Positions 24,072 to 34,691 of a stretch of DNA of 64,000 bases are shown here, in pieces. Made by a program: the position numbers and the translations under genes. Under the pieces are notes generated by a model. That model saw only the letters and a program-made list of their open reading frames with translations, ran no database searches and was not told where the DNA came from. Every line of letters starts with the position of its first letter. Position 1 is the first letter of the stretch. Source of the DNA: Fallopia convolvulus (lineage: Eukaryota > Streptophyta > Magnoliopsida > Caryophyllales > Polygonaceae); assembly GCA_964016875.1 (NCBI GenBank), contig OZ024724.1:29411786-29475785 (forward strand), read 5' to 3'.

Positions 24072-25293
24072 GGATCCTACAAAATAATCGAGATTTTTCC
24101 AAGATAAGATTCACTCAAAAATAATAGGTTCGAGACCCCATACTAGGTCTCAAAATTAAACTCGGAATTATTCGTAAACTACCCAATTGGGTTGTCACGA
24201 TTCTGGGCTCGGGCCGATCGACGAAGAAATGCAGGGTCGTTAACGAGCCTGGGTGGGTCGTTAACGAGCCGCCGAGAGCAAAACCAGAATTTTCCAAAAT
24301 TTAATCTACCTCTAATTCAGCACAAATCAAGCATGCAATCTCCTATTATTTTCCACATATCCCCCATCGGGTATAAGCACCCCATACTTACTCAATTACC
24401 CATCCCGAACATGCTAAAAATTACCCGGAATTTTGACATGCAAAGATTGAACTTTTAGATCTAGAACAAGAAAAATTCATGCTCTCCTAACTAAAGGATT
24501 GCAATAGCTAATCTAACATGAATAATCTTTCCTAAAACATGAACAACTAAGCACAATCAAGAATTTTTAGGAACAAAATCAAGCATGCTCATCGACCTTC
24601 GTAAGAATCATGATTCAAGATATGAAATTTCGACCCTATAGATAATCAATCATGTAATTTTCAAGCAAGGGTTTAGAAATCATACCGGAGAACCGAGAAA
24701 TTGAAGAACAAGGGTCGGAATCGGGGTGGTTAACGAGCTTTGGCCTCGTCGGTGAACGGTTTCCGAGCTCCGGTAACTACGACCTCTCGGTGATCGGTAG
24801 CGTGAGGGATTCCGACTCGGTGGAAGAGAAGGGAGAGGGATTGAGAGTATTTTGGGTTTGAGAGGATTGAATTATGAGAGGATTGTGGTAGAATTTTGGA
24901 AGGGGGTAGAAGGGTTTATATAGGAGGGCTAAGGGTAGAAGGGGAGGGGCGGCGGCTAGGGTAAAATAGATAGATTAGGTTAAAATACTTACCTGCCCCG
25001 TATTGTGGCGAGTCGGGTCTTCCGAACCGGGTCGTTAACGAGCCTGGGTTGGTCGTTAACGAGCCGTCGTGGCCTTCTTGAGTGATTTTTCGATCTCTTT
25101 CTCCTGAAATCTTGTTAGCTCAAAAAATTCTAATTTCTATCCTAGTTAAAACTAAAAAGAAAAATAAAAGAAAGCTAAGAAATAATCTAAAAAGAAAAAT
25201 AAAATAAAATAAAATAAAATAAACCTATTCTAAAAAGCGGGTTGCCTCCCGTAAGCGCTATGTTTAACGTCGTTAGCCCGACGAGCTTCCTTG
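24072..25293. other. Element C spacer between pol and the Athila-type ORF
   Basis: AT-rich untranslated spacer. It holds two exact palindrome pairs (24237/24258, 25032/25053) and a decayed one (about 24727). No open frame of note. A splice acceptor or internal promoter for the downstream ORF would be expected here but I cannot pick one. Confidence 0.55.
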
Positions 25294-27885
25294 CTAGTCC
25301 GATGATGTGAGAGCCATGGTGACTCTTATCTCTTCATCCGAGTGAGTCTGCTCATGGAATTTCTTCAGCCGGTGTCCATTAACTTTGAAAATGACGCCTC
25401 GATTATCAATCAACTCTACTGCTCCGTGAGGATAAATATGATGAACCACAAATGGCCCACTCCATCGTGTCCTCAGCTTTCCTGGGAATAATCGGAGTCT
25501 AGAGTTGAAGAGAAGTACCTTATCGCCGATGTGGTAAGTTTTGGGCACTAATTTCCGATCATGCCACCTTTTGGTGCGCTCCTTGTAGATTTCAGCATTT
25601 TCGTACGCCTTCAGCCTCAATTCTTCTAATGCTTGCAAGTCCATGAATCTTTTTGCTCCAGCCGCGTCGAGGTTCATGTTGAGCTCCTTGAGAGCCCATA
25701 ATGCCTTATGCTCCATTTCGACCGGTAAATGACATGCCTTGCCATACACTAGATTAAAGGGGGTGGTGCGGAGAGGCGTCTTGTATGCTGTCCTATATGC
25801 CCACAAAGCGTCATCCAACTTGGAGGACCAATCCTTCCTAGAACGGGAAACTGTCTTCTCCAATATGCTCTTTATTTGTCTGTTTGAAACTTCAACTTGG
25901 CCACTTGTTTGGGGATGATAGGGTGTTGCCACCCGATGAGATACCCCATACTTAGCCAAAAGGGCTTCAAAACTTCGCTCAATGAAATGGGAACCACCAT
26001 CACTGCTAAGGACTCTTGGAACGCCGAACCTGGGGAAAATATTAGTCTTCATGAATATAGCAACAGTCTTGGCGTCGTTTGTCCTTGTAGCAACAGCCTC
26101 CACCCACTTGGAAACATAATCAACCGCAACTAGGATGTACTTGTAGGGTCCTGAGGCGGGAAACGGTCCCACGAAATCAATGCCCCACACATCAAATAGC
26201 TCAACTTCTAATATCCCAGTTAGTGGATTTTCATGTCTCCAAGTTATGTTGCCTGAGCGTTGACATCCATCACATGCTGTCACATAAGCTTGCACATCTT
26301 TGAACATGGTTGGCCAATAGAGACCACTTTGAAGAATCTTCGCAGTAGTCTTGAATCCTTTTGCATGACCTCCAGTTGGAAGTGTGTGACATTGACGGAT
26401 CACGTTTTCAATCTCCTCCTCTGGAATACAACGCCTAAAGAGGTGATCGCTTCCTTGTTTAAACAAGTAGGGATCATCCCAATAGTATTGTTTTACATCA
26501 TGGGGAAATTTCTTCTTCTTTTGTGGGGTAAGGCCCTCGGGAATTACGCCTCCTACAAGATAGTTAGTGAAATCCGCAAACCAAGGAGCTTTTGGCCCTC
26601 TAATAGCATGGATTGATATTGAGGAAGAAGAAATTGAGGAAGGAGAGCTAGGATTTAACGAGCTAGGATTTAATATTTTGACCTCGGTAACGACCTCCCG
26701 TAGCTCAATAACGACCTCATTGACTTGGTTGTCGGCCCAATCTGAACATTTTCCCTTATTATTTGTGTCTTCCAGCCTCGGCACCTCGTTAACGACCCTG
26801 AAGGGGTCGGTGACGAGGGTCTTGTAGAGTTCGACCTCGTTCAGCAGGAGGTGTTCGTCGGGTCTGGAATCATTTATCGGTACCTCATTATTGGACTCGG
26901 TGATATGCTCAACTGGCAACCTAGACAAGTGATCTGCCAATAGATTTTCTGCTCCCTTTTTGTCTCTTATTTCATGGTCAAATTCCTGCAATAAGAGCAT
27001 CCAACGAAGCAATCTAGTTTTGGCATCTTTTTTAGCCATTAAGTATCTAACGGCTTCATGGTCAGTATAAACAATCACTTTGGATCCAACAAGATAGGAC
27101 CGGAATTTCTCAAAGGCAAATACCACAGCAAGGAATTCCTTCTCCGTTGTAGTATACTTACTCTGCGCCTCATCCAGCGTCTTACTGGCGTAGTAAATGG
27201 CGTGGAGTTTTTTGTCCTTCCGTTGCCCTAAGACTGCGCCAACTGCATAGTCACTGGCATCGCACATGATCTCAAAGGGTAATGTCCAGTCTGGGGACTG
27301 CATGATGGGGGCAGACACGAGGGCAACTCTTAACCTGTAAAATGCTTCAAGACATTCTAGAGACAGCTCAAACACTACATCTTTCATTAGTAGGTTAGTC
27401 AAAGGTTTAGCTATCTTAGAAAAATCCTGAATAAATCGTCTGTAAAAGCCAGCATGCCCTAAAAAACTCCTAATGTCTCTTACAGAAGAGGGAGGAGGTA
27501 GTTTTTCAATAAGCTCAATTTTTGCTTTATCTACTTCTATCCCTCTTTTAGAGACAAGGTGTCCTAGTACTATCCCTTCTTGAAACATAAAATGACACTT
27601 TTCCCAATTAAGCACAAGATTGGTTTCTTCACATCTTTTAAGCACTCGTGCAAGGTTAGCAAGACAAGAATCAAATGAAGAACCATAAACAGAAAAGTCA
27701 TCCATGAAAACCTCTACAATATCCTCTATCATATCTGAAAAAATGGCCATTATACATCTTTGAAAAGTGGCAGGGGCATTGCAAAGCCCAAATGGCATTC
27801 TTTTGTAAGCAAAGGTTCCATAGGGACATGTAAAGGTTGTTTTCTCTTGATCATCAGGATGAATGGGAAAAACCGCTATAGCCAT
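25294..27885 (-). pseudogene. Element C pol: RT palm/thumb, RNase H, integrase
   Basis: An 863-residue open frame that begins inside RT after a frameshift. RT: TCPYGTFAYKRMPFGLCNAP near residue 20, FMDD at 60-63 and the thumb FLGHAGFYRRFIQDF. RNase H: FEIMCDASDYAVGAVLGQRK and VYTDHEAVRYL. A linker of about 130 residues with repeated VNEV/VTDP words carries two palindrome loci. Integrase: zinc finger HTLPTGGHAKGF...CDGCQRSG, core VWGIDFVGPFP, SSDGGSHF and HPQTSGQVEVSNRQ (D, D, E), then the C-terminal DKVLLFNSRLRLFPGKL module. The stop TGA region at 25294 looks original. This is the best-preserved part of C. Confidence 0.93.
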
Positions 27886-28831
27886 CTAAATAACAGAAAT
27901 AATCATGTTGGGCTAAGCGTTCTAACACCTGATCTATGAAAGGAAGCGGAAAATGATCTTTTCTAGTAGCACTATTAAGCTTCCTATAATCAATGCACAT
28001 CCTCCAACTAGTGGTGGTTCTAGTCGGAATAAGCTCTCCCTTTTCATTTTCTATCACAGTCATCCCCCCTTTCTTTGGGACCACATGGACCGGACTCACC
28101 CATTGGCTGTCCGAAATAGGAAATATGATCCCAGCATCAAGTAATTTAATAATTTCCTTTTTAACTACATCCTTCATATTAGGATTTAATCTACGTTGAT
28201 GCTCTATGGTGGGTTTATGATTGTCCTCCATGTAAATCCTATGCATGCAAAGAGAAGGGGATATGCCAGTTATATCATCTAGGGAGTAGACTATGGCTTT
28301 TCTATGCATCCTAAGCACATTCAGGAGTTTTCCTACTTCTTCATCTTTTAAACCAGCATTGATGATGACAGGTAGAGTAGAATTAGGACCGAGGAATTCA
28401 TACCTGAGGGAATCTGGCAAAGGTTTAAGTGTTGGGGACGGTTCGGCAGGGATTAAAATCGGCTCTTCTGGTTCCGTCTTCAACACTTCCTCAAAGCATT
28501 CAAAAGCTGAGATCTCGCCATCTTCGGCTAGGGTCGTTAACGAACCTGGAGTGGTCGTTAACGAGCCTGCGTCTTCTGCCAGGAGAATCGGTAACGATGC
28601 TGGAGGACTCGTTACTGAAACTGCAGTGGTTATTTCCGCCCATCTTTGCCCTGAAATTTCATCATTGTATGCTGATCTTCCTATAGGGTCTCCACATTCA
28701 ATGATCTCCTTGTGGGTGTAGAGCATCTTGACTTCAGCTTTGTCGGACTCCCTGGATTGTTTGAATCGGAATTCCGTCACCTCATCCCCAATTTCGAAAG
28801 TTAGGAGTCCTCTCCTAACATCGATTATGGC
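27854..28831 (-). pseudogene. Element C RT N-terminal part
   Basis: Frame in line with gag-protease but separated from it by TGA at 28832-28834. It contains SPVHVVPKKGGMTV, WRMCIDYRKLNSATRKDHFP and YFCYLDGYSGF, the first RT motifs including the first catalytic Asp region. It runs out at 27854 where a one-base slip near 27870-27885 moves RT to the next frame. Residues 85-120 carry ETEV-like spacer with two palindrome loci (28534, 28588). Confidence 0.9.
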
Positions 28832-30292
28832 TCATGTTGTAGCAATGAATGGTCTTCCCAAAATAATAGGCACAACCGGATCTTCGGGCATTGTCATAAC
28901 GATGAAGTCATTAGGAACAAAGAAATTGCCCATTTGAACTGGGAAGTCTTCTATCAGCCCTGTTGGAATGATGCAAGATCCGTCTGCCATATAAAGCCGC
29001 ATGTTGATGGGCTCCAATGGTCCCATATTGGCTTTAGACCAGATTAAGAGTGGAACAAGACTAGTAATGGCACCAAGATCGCATAAAGCTTTGAACTTGT
29101 GGTTGCCTATGCCGATTGTGATTGCAAACCTCCCGGGATCTCCCAGCTTTTCTGGTAGAGCTATCGATCTGACTTCATCCTGCAGCTCTATAATGGACCT
29201 TTTCCTGCTAAGAATATCTTTCAAAATTTTTGTGTAAGCCGGTATTTCGCTTAGGGCCTCAGCGAATGGGATGGAAATATTAATGCCCTGAATAATCTTA
29301 ACGAAACGCTTGAACTTACTCTCAGTAGAGTCCATAGATTTCTTAGTTGGAAATGGAAGAGATTTCACCATTCTCGGAACCAAGTTAGGCTCGAGAGGTG
29401 AGAGTACCGGGTCGACACTGGGGTCGATTGATGTCCTCGGCGGGTCGTTACCGACCCTGGTGGGGTCGTTAACTACCCTGGGATTGAGAGGGAGGCTCGG
29501 ATTAGTAGACTTACCTGGGTTAGGGTCGTTAGATACCCTCGGAGCCTCGTCACCCTGGTATGTGGGCTCGGTATGTGCTCTCGCTGGCTCGTTAACGAGC
29601 TGGTTAGCGAGGTCCTGTTCCTCCTTCTCTTCGGCTTGAATTCTCTCCGGTAGTGTCTTCCCACTTCTGAGGTGTACCGCTGCTATTTGGCCTCTAGGGT
29701 TCTCCTCGGGGCGGCCCGGGAGTTGCCCTTGTGGTCTTGGAATCCGTGCAGCTAGGTCCCTTAGTTGGGAATCAACGCTCCTCTTCCAAATATCGAACTC
29801 TCCCCATCTTTTATCTTGTCGGTTCAGCTTGGCTTGAACGTCATCAACCTTGTTGTTCACTCCGTTGATGCTCTCTTTTATCTCCTGAACCCATGATGGC
29901 GTCTCCTGATGGCTTGGAGGTCGATATGGTGCAGGTCGTCTATCTTGTGGGGACCCTGTGTAATTTTGACTTGTATTCTGATTGCCCCATGGTTGATAGT
30001 TGTTCGACATGTCATTATAATTAGGATGGTTCCTGTAGGGTCCTCTCATGTAATTCATCTCAGCTATTGTCTCAGCGGTTCTAACCTGCTCAATTTTAGT
30101 GCATGCAGAAGTACTATGTGCAGAAGAACCACATTCTTGACATGATTGAGAGGATTTTAGAAAACTTACCTGTTTCCTTAGAGGGTTGACCTCATCTTGT
30201 AAGAATTGATTTTTAACATCGGGGTCAACTTCATCTCGGTTGGGTACATAGAGACGTTTTTGAGTTTGTGGAGCCTGCTGGGTTCCGTACAT
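28832..30292 (-). pseudogene. Element C gag C-terminal part and protease
   Basis: 486 codons. A zinc knuckle CQECGSSAHSTSAC (CX2CX4HX4C) lies near residues 50-63. A Gln/Asn/Pro-rich segment and a linker holding four Val-Asn-Glu/Asp words from the palindrome motif follow. The aspartic protease comes near residues 395-485 (ALCDLGAITSLVPL, then IILGRPFIATT). The active site reads DLGA, usual for this lineage. TGA at 28832-28834 ends the frame where a Trp-coding codon is likely in intact relatives. Confidence 0.9.
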
Positions 30293-30770
30293 ATTCTAAT
30301 GAGACACCTTCAGCAGCTATGCTGTCACATAAATCAAGAAAATTTTTAATATGCTCCATAGGGCACTCAGCAGGTTTCCCTTCAAACTGAGCCCGTTTGA
30401 TTAAGGATATAAATTGAGACTTGATCTCAAAAGATTTCTCTATCGCAGGAAGCACAATAGGGGATTCTGGCACCCTCAGTTCCGGATGCATGTATTGCTT
30501 CGCATTCCTTGGATAGGCGTCTAGCTCTTCTTGTAGTCGAGCCTTGTCAGCTCGTTGACGCTCAGCTTCTGCGTCTGCGCCGTCCTTTTCGGCTTTCAGT
30601 GCCTCTATCTGGGTCCGGAGGATCTCTAACTCTCGAGCCATCTCTTCTGCTGTGGCCATGGCTCGGTTTTCTCGGAGTCGACGGTGCAGGGAACGTTCTG
30701 GTTCTGAGTAATAACCTGTGTTATCAAACTGAAGCCTTCTTCGTCCTACCGGCATACACTGAGAAAACAA
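30231..30770 (-). pseudogene. Element C gag N-terminal part
   Basis: Starts at ATG 30770 or 30755. A coiled coil (ELEILRTQIEALKAEKDGADAE) is followed by the beginning of the capsid domain (FEIKSQFISLIKRAQFEGKP, HIKNFLDLCDSI). At about 30295 the sequence jumps out of the capsid domain into the zinc-knuckle region with a change of frame: most of the capsid core is deleted. Confidence 0.85.
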
Positions 30771-30848
30771 ACAAAGAAAACAAAGATTAAAAACAAAAAC
30801 GGGGTCGGGCTATTTCCGATCCCGAAGATAAACTAAAAACTCGTTGCT

Positions 30849-30866
30849 TCCCCGGCAACGACGCCA
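30849..30866 (-). promoter_or_regulatory. Element C primer binding site (tRNA-Asp type)
   Basis: Minus-strand TGGCGTCGTTGCCGGGGA, three bases from the 5' LTR. It differs by one base from the TGGCGCCGTTGCCGGGGA complement of plant tRNA-Asp that Athila elements use. Confidence 0.88.
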
Positions 30867-30869
30867 ATT

Positions 30870-31842
30870 TGTTGAGAGGGTTTCTCGGCCAACAAATAAA
30901 TTTGTAAGTCAAGACCCCGCTGAGTACAGGAGAGCCAAGATCGTTCCACAGGAAGCAAGGTTGTTTGTTTATCAATCTAACAAAAATCAAACAAAAACAA
31001 ATAAAACACTCACGAGCTGCCTCGTTAACGACGTTGTCAGGGTCGTTAACGAACCACCGAACTTAAAATACTAAACAAACGACCTAATTAAATTCTAATT
31101 AAAATTCGGTACCGAGGCAAGTACTCAGCAACGAAGATTCACCAGAAATAATTCAAATAAAGCAAAAATCTAGGACAAGAGACACCACAACATAGCCAAG
31201 CATAAGAATTCGTAAGAAGAAAAGATCATGCCTTTAAACAGATAGAGTCATCAACTTTCGTTGACTTAGCAAGTAACAATCCCTAAAAGATAGAAACAAT
31301 CCCTAAAAGATAGAAATAAAATCCCTAAAAGATAGAAACAATCCCTAAAAGATAGAAATAAAATCTAAAACGATATTAAGACATAAAATACATATTCTAA
31401 CAACCCCAAAAGATTCTAAAAAGATACTCAACCGATACGGAAATAAATTCCCGCTCAGGATCGGTGAATTATAAAATAATACTCCATATCTTCTTTTTCG
31501 TGGCCTCGTTAACGAGCCCTCACAGCCTCGTTAACGAGCCCTCACAGCCTCGTTAACGAGCCTGGGATTTGTTTTCCTCAACACTTCCTCTTGTACTCTC
31601 GAGCTCCGACTTCTTCAATCTTGCACTCCTCCGTCTTTCGCTGTGATGCTCGAAATTCAACTCCATTCAGCTCCTTTCCTTTCTAAAACCTACAAAATTC
31701 ACAAAATAGCGTAGATTTCACTCTTTTCACATAAATATACAAAACTATCTAAAAATACTCAAAACTAAGCCTAAACTAAACAAAACTAAACCTAATAAGC
31801 AAAGAAAACCTATCAAAAACTATACTAAAAATGCGAATATCA
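30870..31842 (-). repeat. Element C 5' LTR (973 bp, internal deletion)
   Basis: Matches the left LTR at both ends, but lacks the counterpart of about 19635-20230, including the TATA-like site. The join is filled by about four tandem copies of AATCCCTAAAAGATAGAAA. A third copy of the TCGTTAACGA unit has been added at 31506-31559. Confidence 0.92.
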
Positions 31843-33497
31843 CCTTCCCCGAAACCGACACAAGCTCGGACGAGTGGAAGGTGTTCGTTGATGGCTCACG
31901 ATGCGACGTCGGTGGCGGAGCCGACGTATTCCTCGCTGGCCCCTCAATCGAGACGGAGTATGCTCTCAACTTCGCCTTTGATGCCACCAATAACGACGCC
32001 GGATACGAGGCCATGATCGTCGGGATCGAGATGGCGCTACTTAGCGGCCAATACGACACCAGGACAGGTTTTCTGCCCGCCTACCGAGCAAAGGTGAAGG
32101 CCTTGGTTTCATGCCTGGAGACCTTCGCGGTAGAGTCGATTCCACGAGCCTCAAACACAAAGGCGGATGCTCTCGCCAGGTTAGGCTCCGCACTTCCCTT
32201 GGATGTGGGGAACCGCGTGATGGTAGAGAGAAAACTCTCACGAAGTGTTGATGGCGAGGTCCTGTCCATAAGGACCGAGGACTGGAGGTTCCCAGTGACG
32301 CGGTATATACAAAGAGGCGTCCTCCCAGAGGACCCCGCGCTGGCCAGGAAACTAAAGATGCAAGCTGCCCGCTACTGCATCGTCGGTGACTAGCTCTACC
32401 ACCGAGGCTACGCTGAACCCAACTTGCTGTGCATACCGCCCGAGGCCACGGACCACGTCCTCTACGAGGCACACGAGGGAGTTTATGAAGGGAACCCGGG
32501 GTGGAGGCCTTTGGCACACAAGATCGTCCACTTGGGGTACTTCTGGCCCACTCTCCGACAAGATGCAAGGGCTTACGTCCAAAGATGCGTCGGATGCCAG
32601 AAACACGTGAACCTCCAACACACCCCGACGGCCCCCCTCCGCAGCATCCATGCACTGTGCCCATTTGCGATGTGGGGAATGGACATCTTAGGTCCTTTCC
32701 CCAAAGCAGCTGGACAGGTGCAATACATTTTGGTCATTGTCGACTACTTCACGAAGTGGGTCGAAGCGCAGGCCATGGAAAAAATCACCGGGGCAAAGGT
32801 CTGCAAATTCCTGTGGAAGAACCTTGTTTGCCGTTTCGGTGTCCCCATGACAATCATGACCGATCATGGCCCCCAATTCGACTGCGAAGAGACTCAGGCT
32901 TTCTGCTCTTAGTTGGGCATCGACCTCAAATTTTCCTCCGTGGCCCATCCCCAGTCCAATGGTCAGGTAGAAAACGTCAACGCCCGCATCTTGACAGACC
33001 TAAAGAAGCGCTTGGGCATGGCACAAGGTCGTTGGGCCGAGTTACTCCCACTCGTCCTCTGGACGTATCGCACGACCGCGCGTCACGCAACTGGCAAAAC
33101 ACCCTTCGCTCTAACCTACGGGGCGGAGGCACTCGTTCCCGTAGAAACCTTGATCCCATCGGCAAGGGTGTACAACTTCGACGAGAAAGAAAACAAAGCC
33201 AACCTCAGGGTCGAACTACAATTCCGGGACGAAATTCGCGAAGTGGTAGACCTACGCTCCAGAGAATACAAGCGACGTGTCGCCGTATACCACGACAAGA
33301 AGGTCAGACCTCGCCTCTTGGCCATAGGAAACCTCGTTCTGAGACGCACCGAAGGAGGCAAATTGGACCCTAACTGGGAAGGACCCTACCTCCTCGTGGA
33401 GGAAGTCGCGCCCGGAGCTTTTAAGCTCGGGAACAGCGAGGGGCGTATGCTGAGCAAAGCATGGAACGTCGCGTGGCTCAAAAAATATTACATGTAA
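31843..33497 (+). pseudogene. Element B pol, second part: archaeal-type RNase H and integrase
   Basis: Resumes the B frame after element C at TFPETDTSSDEWKVFVDGSRC. The Tat-type second RNase H lacks 19 residues present in A between ALLSG and QYDTRTGF, which removes the TDSELV catalytic motif. The integrase zinc finger (HEGVYEGNPGWRPLAHK..., CVGCQKH), core (WGMDILGPFPKA, TDHGPQFDC, HPQSNGQVENVNA) and C-terminal domain (GKLDPNWEGPYLLVEE) follow. Nonsense codons: TAG 32391-32393 and TAG 32910-32912, both at sites where A has a sense codon. Natural stop at 33495. Confidence 0.92.
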
Positions 33498-33584
33498 ATT
33501 CTCGAAACCCCGTTGTTCCTCGTAGTTTTGATGAATAAAGGATTGCAGGTTTTTCAAAAAAAAATATCCCTCGAAAATCAGAAC

Positions 33585-34075
33585 CTCGTTAAGTCCACCC
33601 ATTGCTTCCCGCTTGGGGTTGGAGAACCTCGTTCGAAAGAAAAATCCACCCCTCACTTCCCGCTTGGGGTTGGAGAACCTCGTTTGGTCCACCCCTCGCT
33701 CCCGCTTGGGATTGGAGAATCTCGCTAAGGTCCACCTCTCGCTTCCCGCTTGGGGTTGGAGAGCCTCGTTTGGTCCACCCCTTGCTTCCCGCTTGGGGTT
33801 GGAGAATCTCGTTAAGTCCACCCCTTCCTTCCCGCTAGGGGTTGGAGAGCCTCGTTTGGTCCACCCCTTGCTTCCCGCTTGGGGTTGGAGAATCTCGTTA
33901 AGTCCACCCCTCGCTTCCCGCTTGGGGTTGGAGAATCTCGTTAAGGTCCTCCCCTCGCTTCCCGCTTGGGATTAGAGAATATCGTTAAGGTCCACCCCTT
34001 GCTTCCCGCTTGGGGTTGGAGAATCTCGTCGAGTCCACCCCTCGCTTCCCGCTTGGGGTTCGAAAATCTCACGTT
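33585..34075. repeat. Minisatellite of element B, about 11 units
   Basis: Units of about 41-46 bp with CTTCCCGCTTGGGGTTGGAG and CTCGTTAAGTCCACCCCT, the complement of the element A units. Lies between the 3' ends of pol and the antisense gene. Confidence 0.93.
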
Positions 34076-34691
34076 TAAACACACCCCGGGGTGAACGAGG
34101 TTCGTGGACTCCCTAAAAAGGCAGGGTTCGCTAATTCGCTAAAAGAGTCGAGGGAAAAACGATCCTGCCGGATTTGTTGGACCGAATCTCAGGATATTTC
34201 TCCAGGTCAAAGACATCTATTCGGTGAGCAGTAATCACACCCCGTAGGAATCAAGGGGGTGAAACGGTAAGATTGGAAGCACAACCAAAGGTGGCGGCTA
34301 AACACGATGAAAACGAGAAGTCGCCTTCGCCAACAAACATGATCTTGTGGAAGTCGTTGTAATACCCCATCCAATTGTTTAGGTTGGTACGAACTTTCGG
34401 AACAGCGAAGCCGAATTTAGAGAAAGGCGAGGTCCGACAGAAGCTCATGACCTCGATGCGGAACTACAACGCCCGATGTGGCCCGAGTTCCACAAAAGAT
34501 GTGGCACTCGAACCATGGGGTTGGATGGATAAAGATAGACGTATGCAAGAAAGGCTAAGGCAAACAAACCAACAAACATAGGAAAAGAAAGTGACATAAG
34601 GCATAAGGTAAAAAGGCCGCGAGGGCCAGGATGTTTAATTACAGACCCCGTAGGGCCACCAAAAAAAAAAAGAAGAACAAAAAATCACCCT
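34076..34691. other. Element B spacer, 3' flank of the antisense gene
   Basis: Between the minisatellite and the antisense stop codon. Contains GC-moderate sequence without a credible open frame. The A-run at 34660-34672 faces the antisense 3' end. Confidence 0.4.

Larger units (their letters stand above)
19376..31559. repeat. Dispersed paired TCGTTAACGA palindromes across element C
   Basis: Start positions of motif pairs (exact or near exact): 19376/19397, 20408/20430, 21437/21460, 22833/22854, 22887/22908, 24237/24258, 25032/25053, 26684/26705, 26786/26807, 28534/28555, 28588/28609, 29445/29466, 29526/29547, 31022/31043, and the triplet 31506/31528/31550. A single exact copy is at 29589. 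Spacing is 21 bp in eleven loci and 22-23 in the rest. Loci fall in LTRs, leaders, gag, RT N-terminus, the RNase H-integrase linker and the Athila-type ORF; in coding parts 21 bp is seven codons and the motif reads Val-Asn-Glu/Asp. The word between members is often CCTGGGTGGG-like. Confidence 0.85.
19224..31842 (-). mobile_element. Element C: Athila-like Ty3/gypsy retrotransposon
   Basis: Bounded by TGTTGAGAGGG...GCGAATATCA with target duplication CCTTC (19219-19223 and 31843-31847), inserted in the RNase H region of B. Sense is minus. On that strand: 5' LTR, tRNA-Asp-type primer site, gag, protease, RT, RNase H, integrase, an untranslated spacer, an Athila-type ORF, a long 3' region, 3' LTR. 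LTRs are unequal (973 and 1499 bp) through a deletion in the 5' copy. All three coding blocks are broken. Confidence 0.95.
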
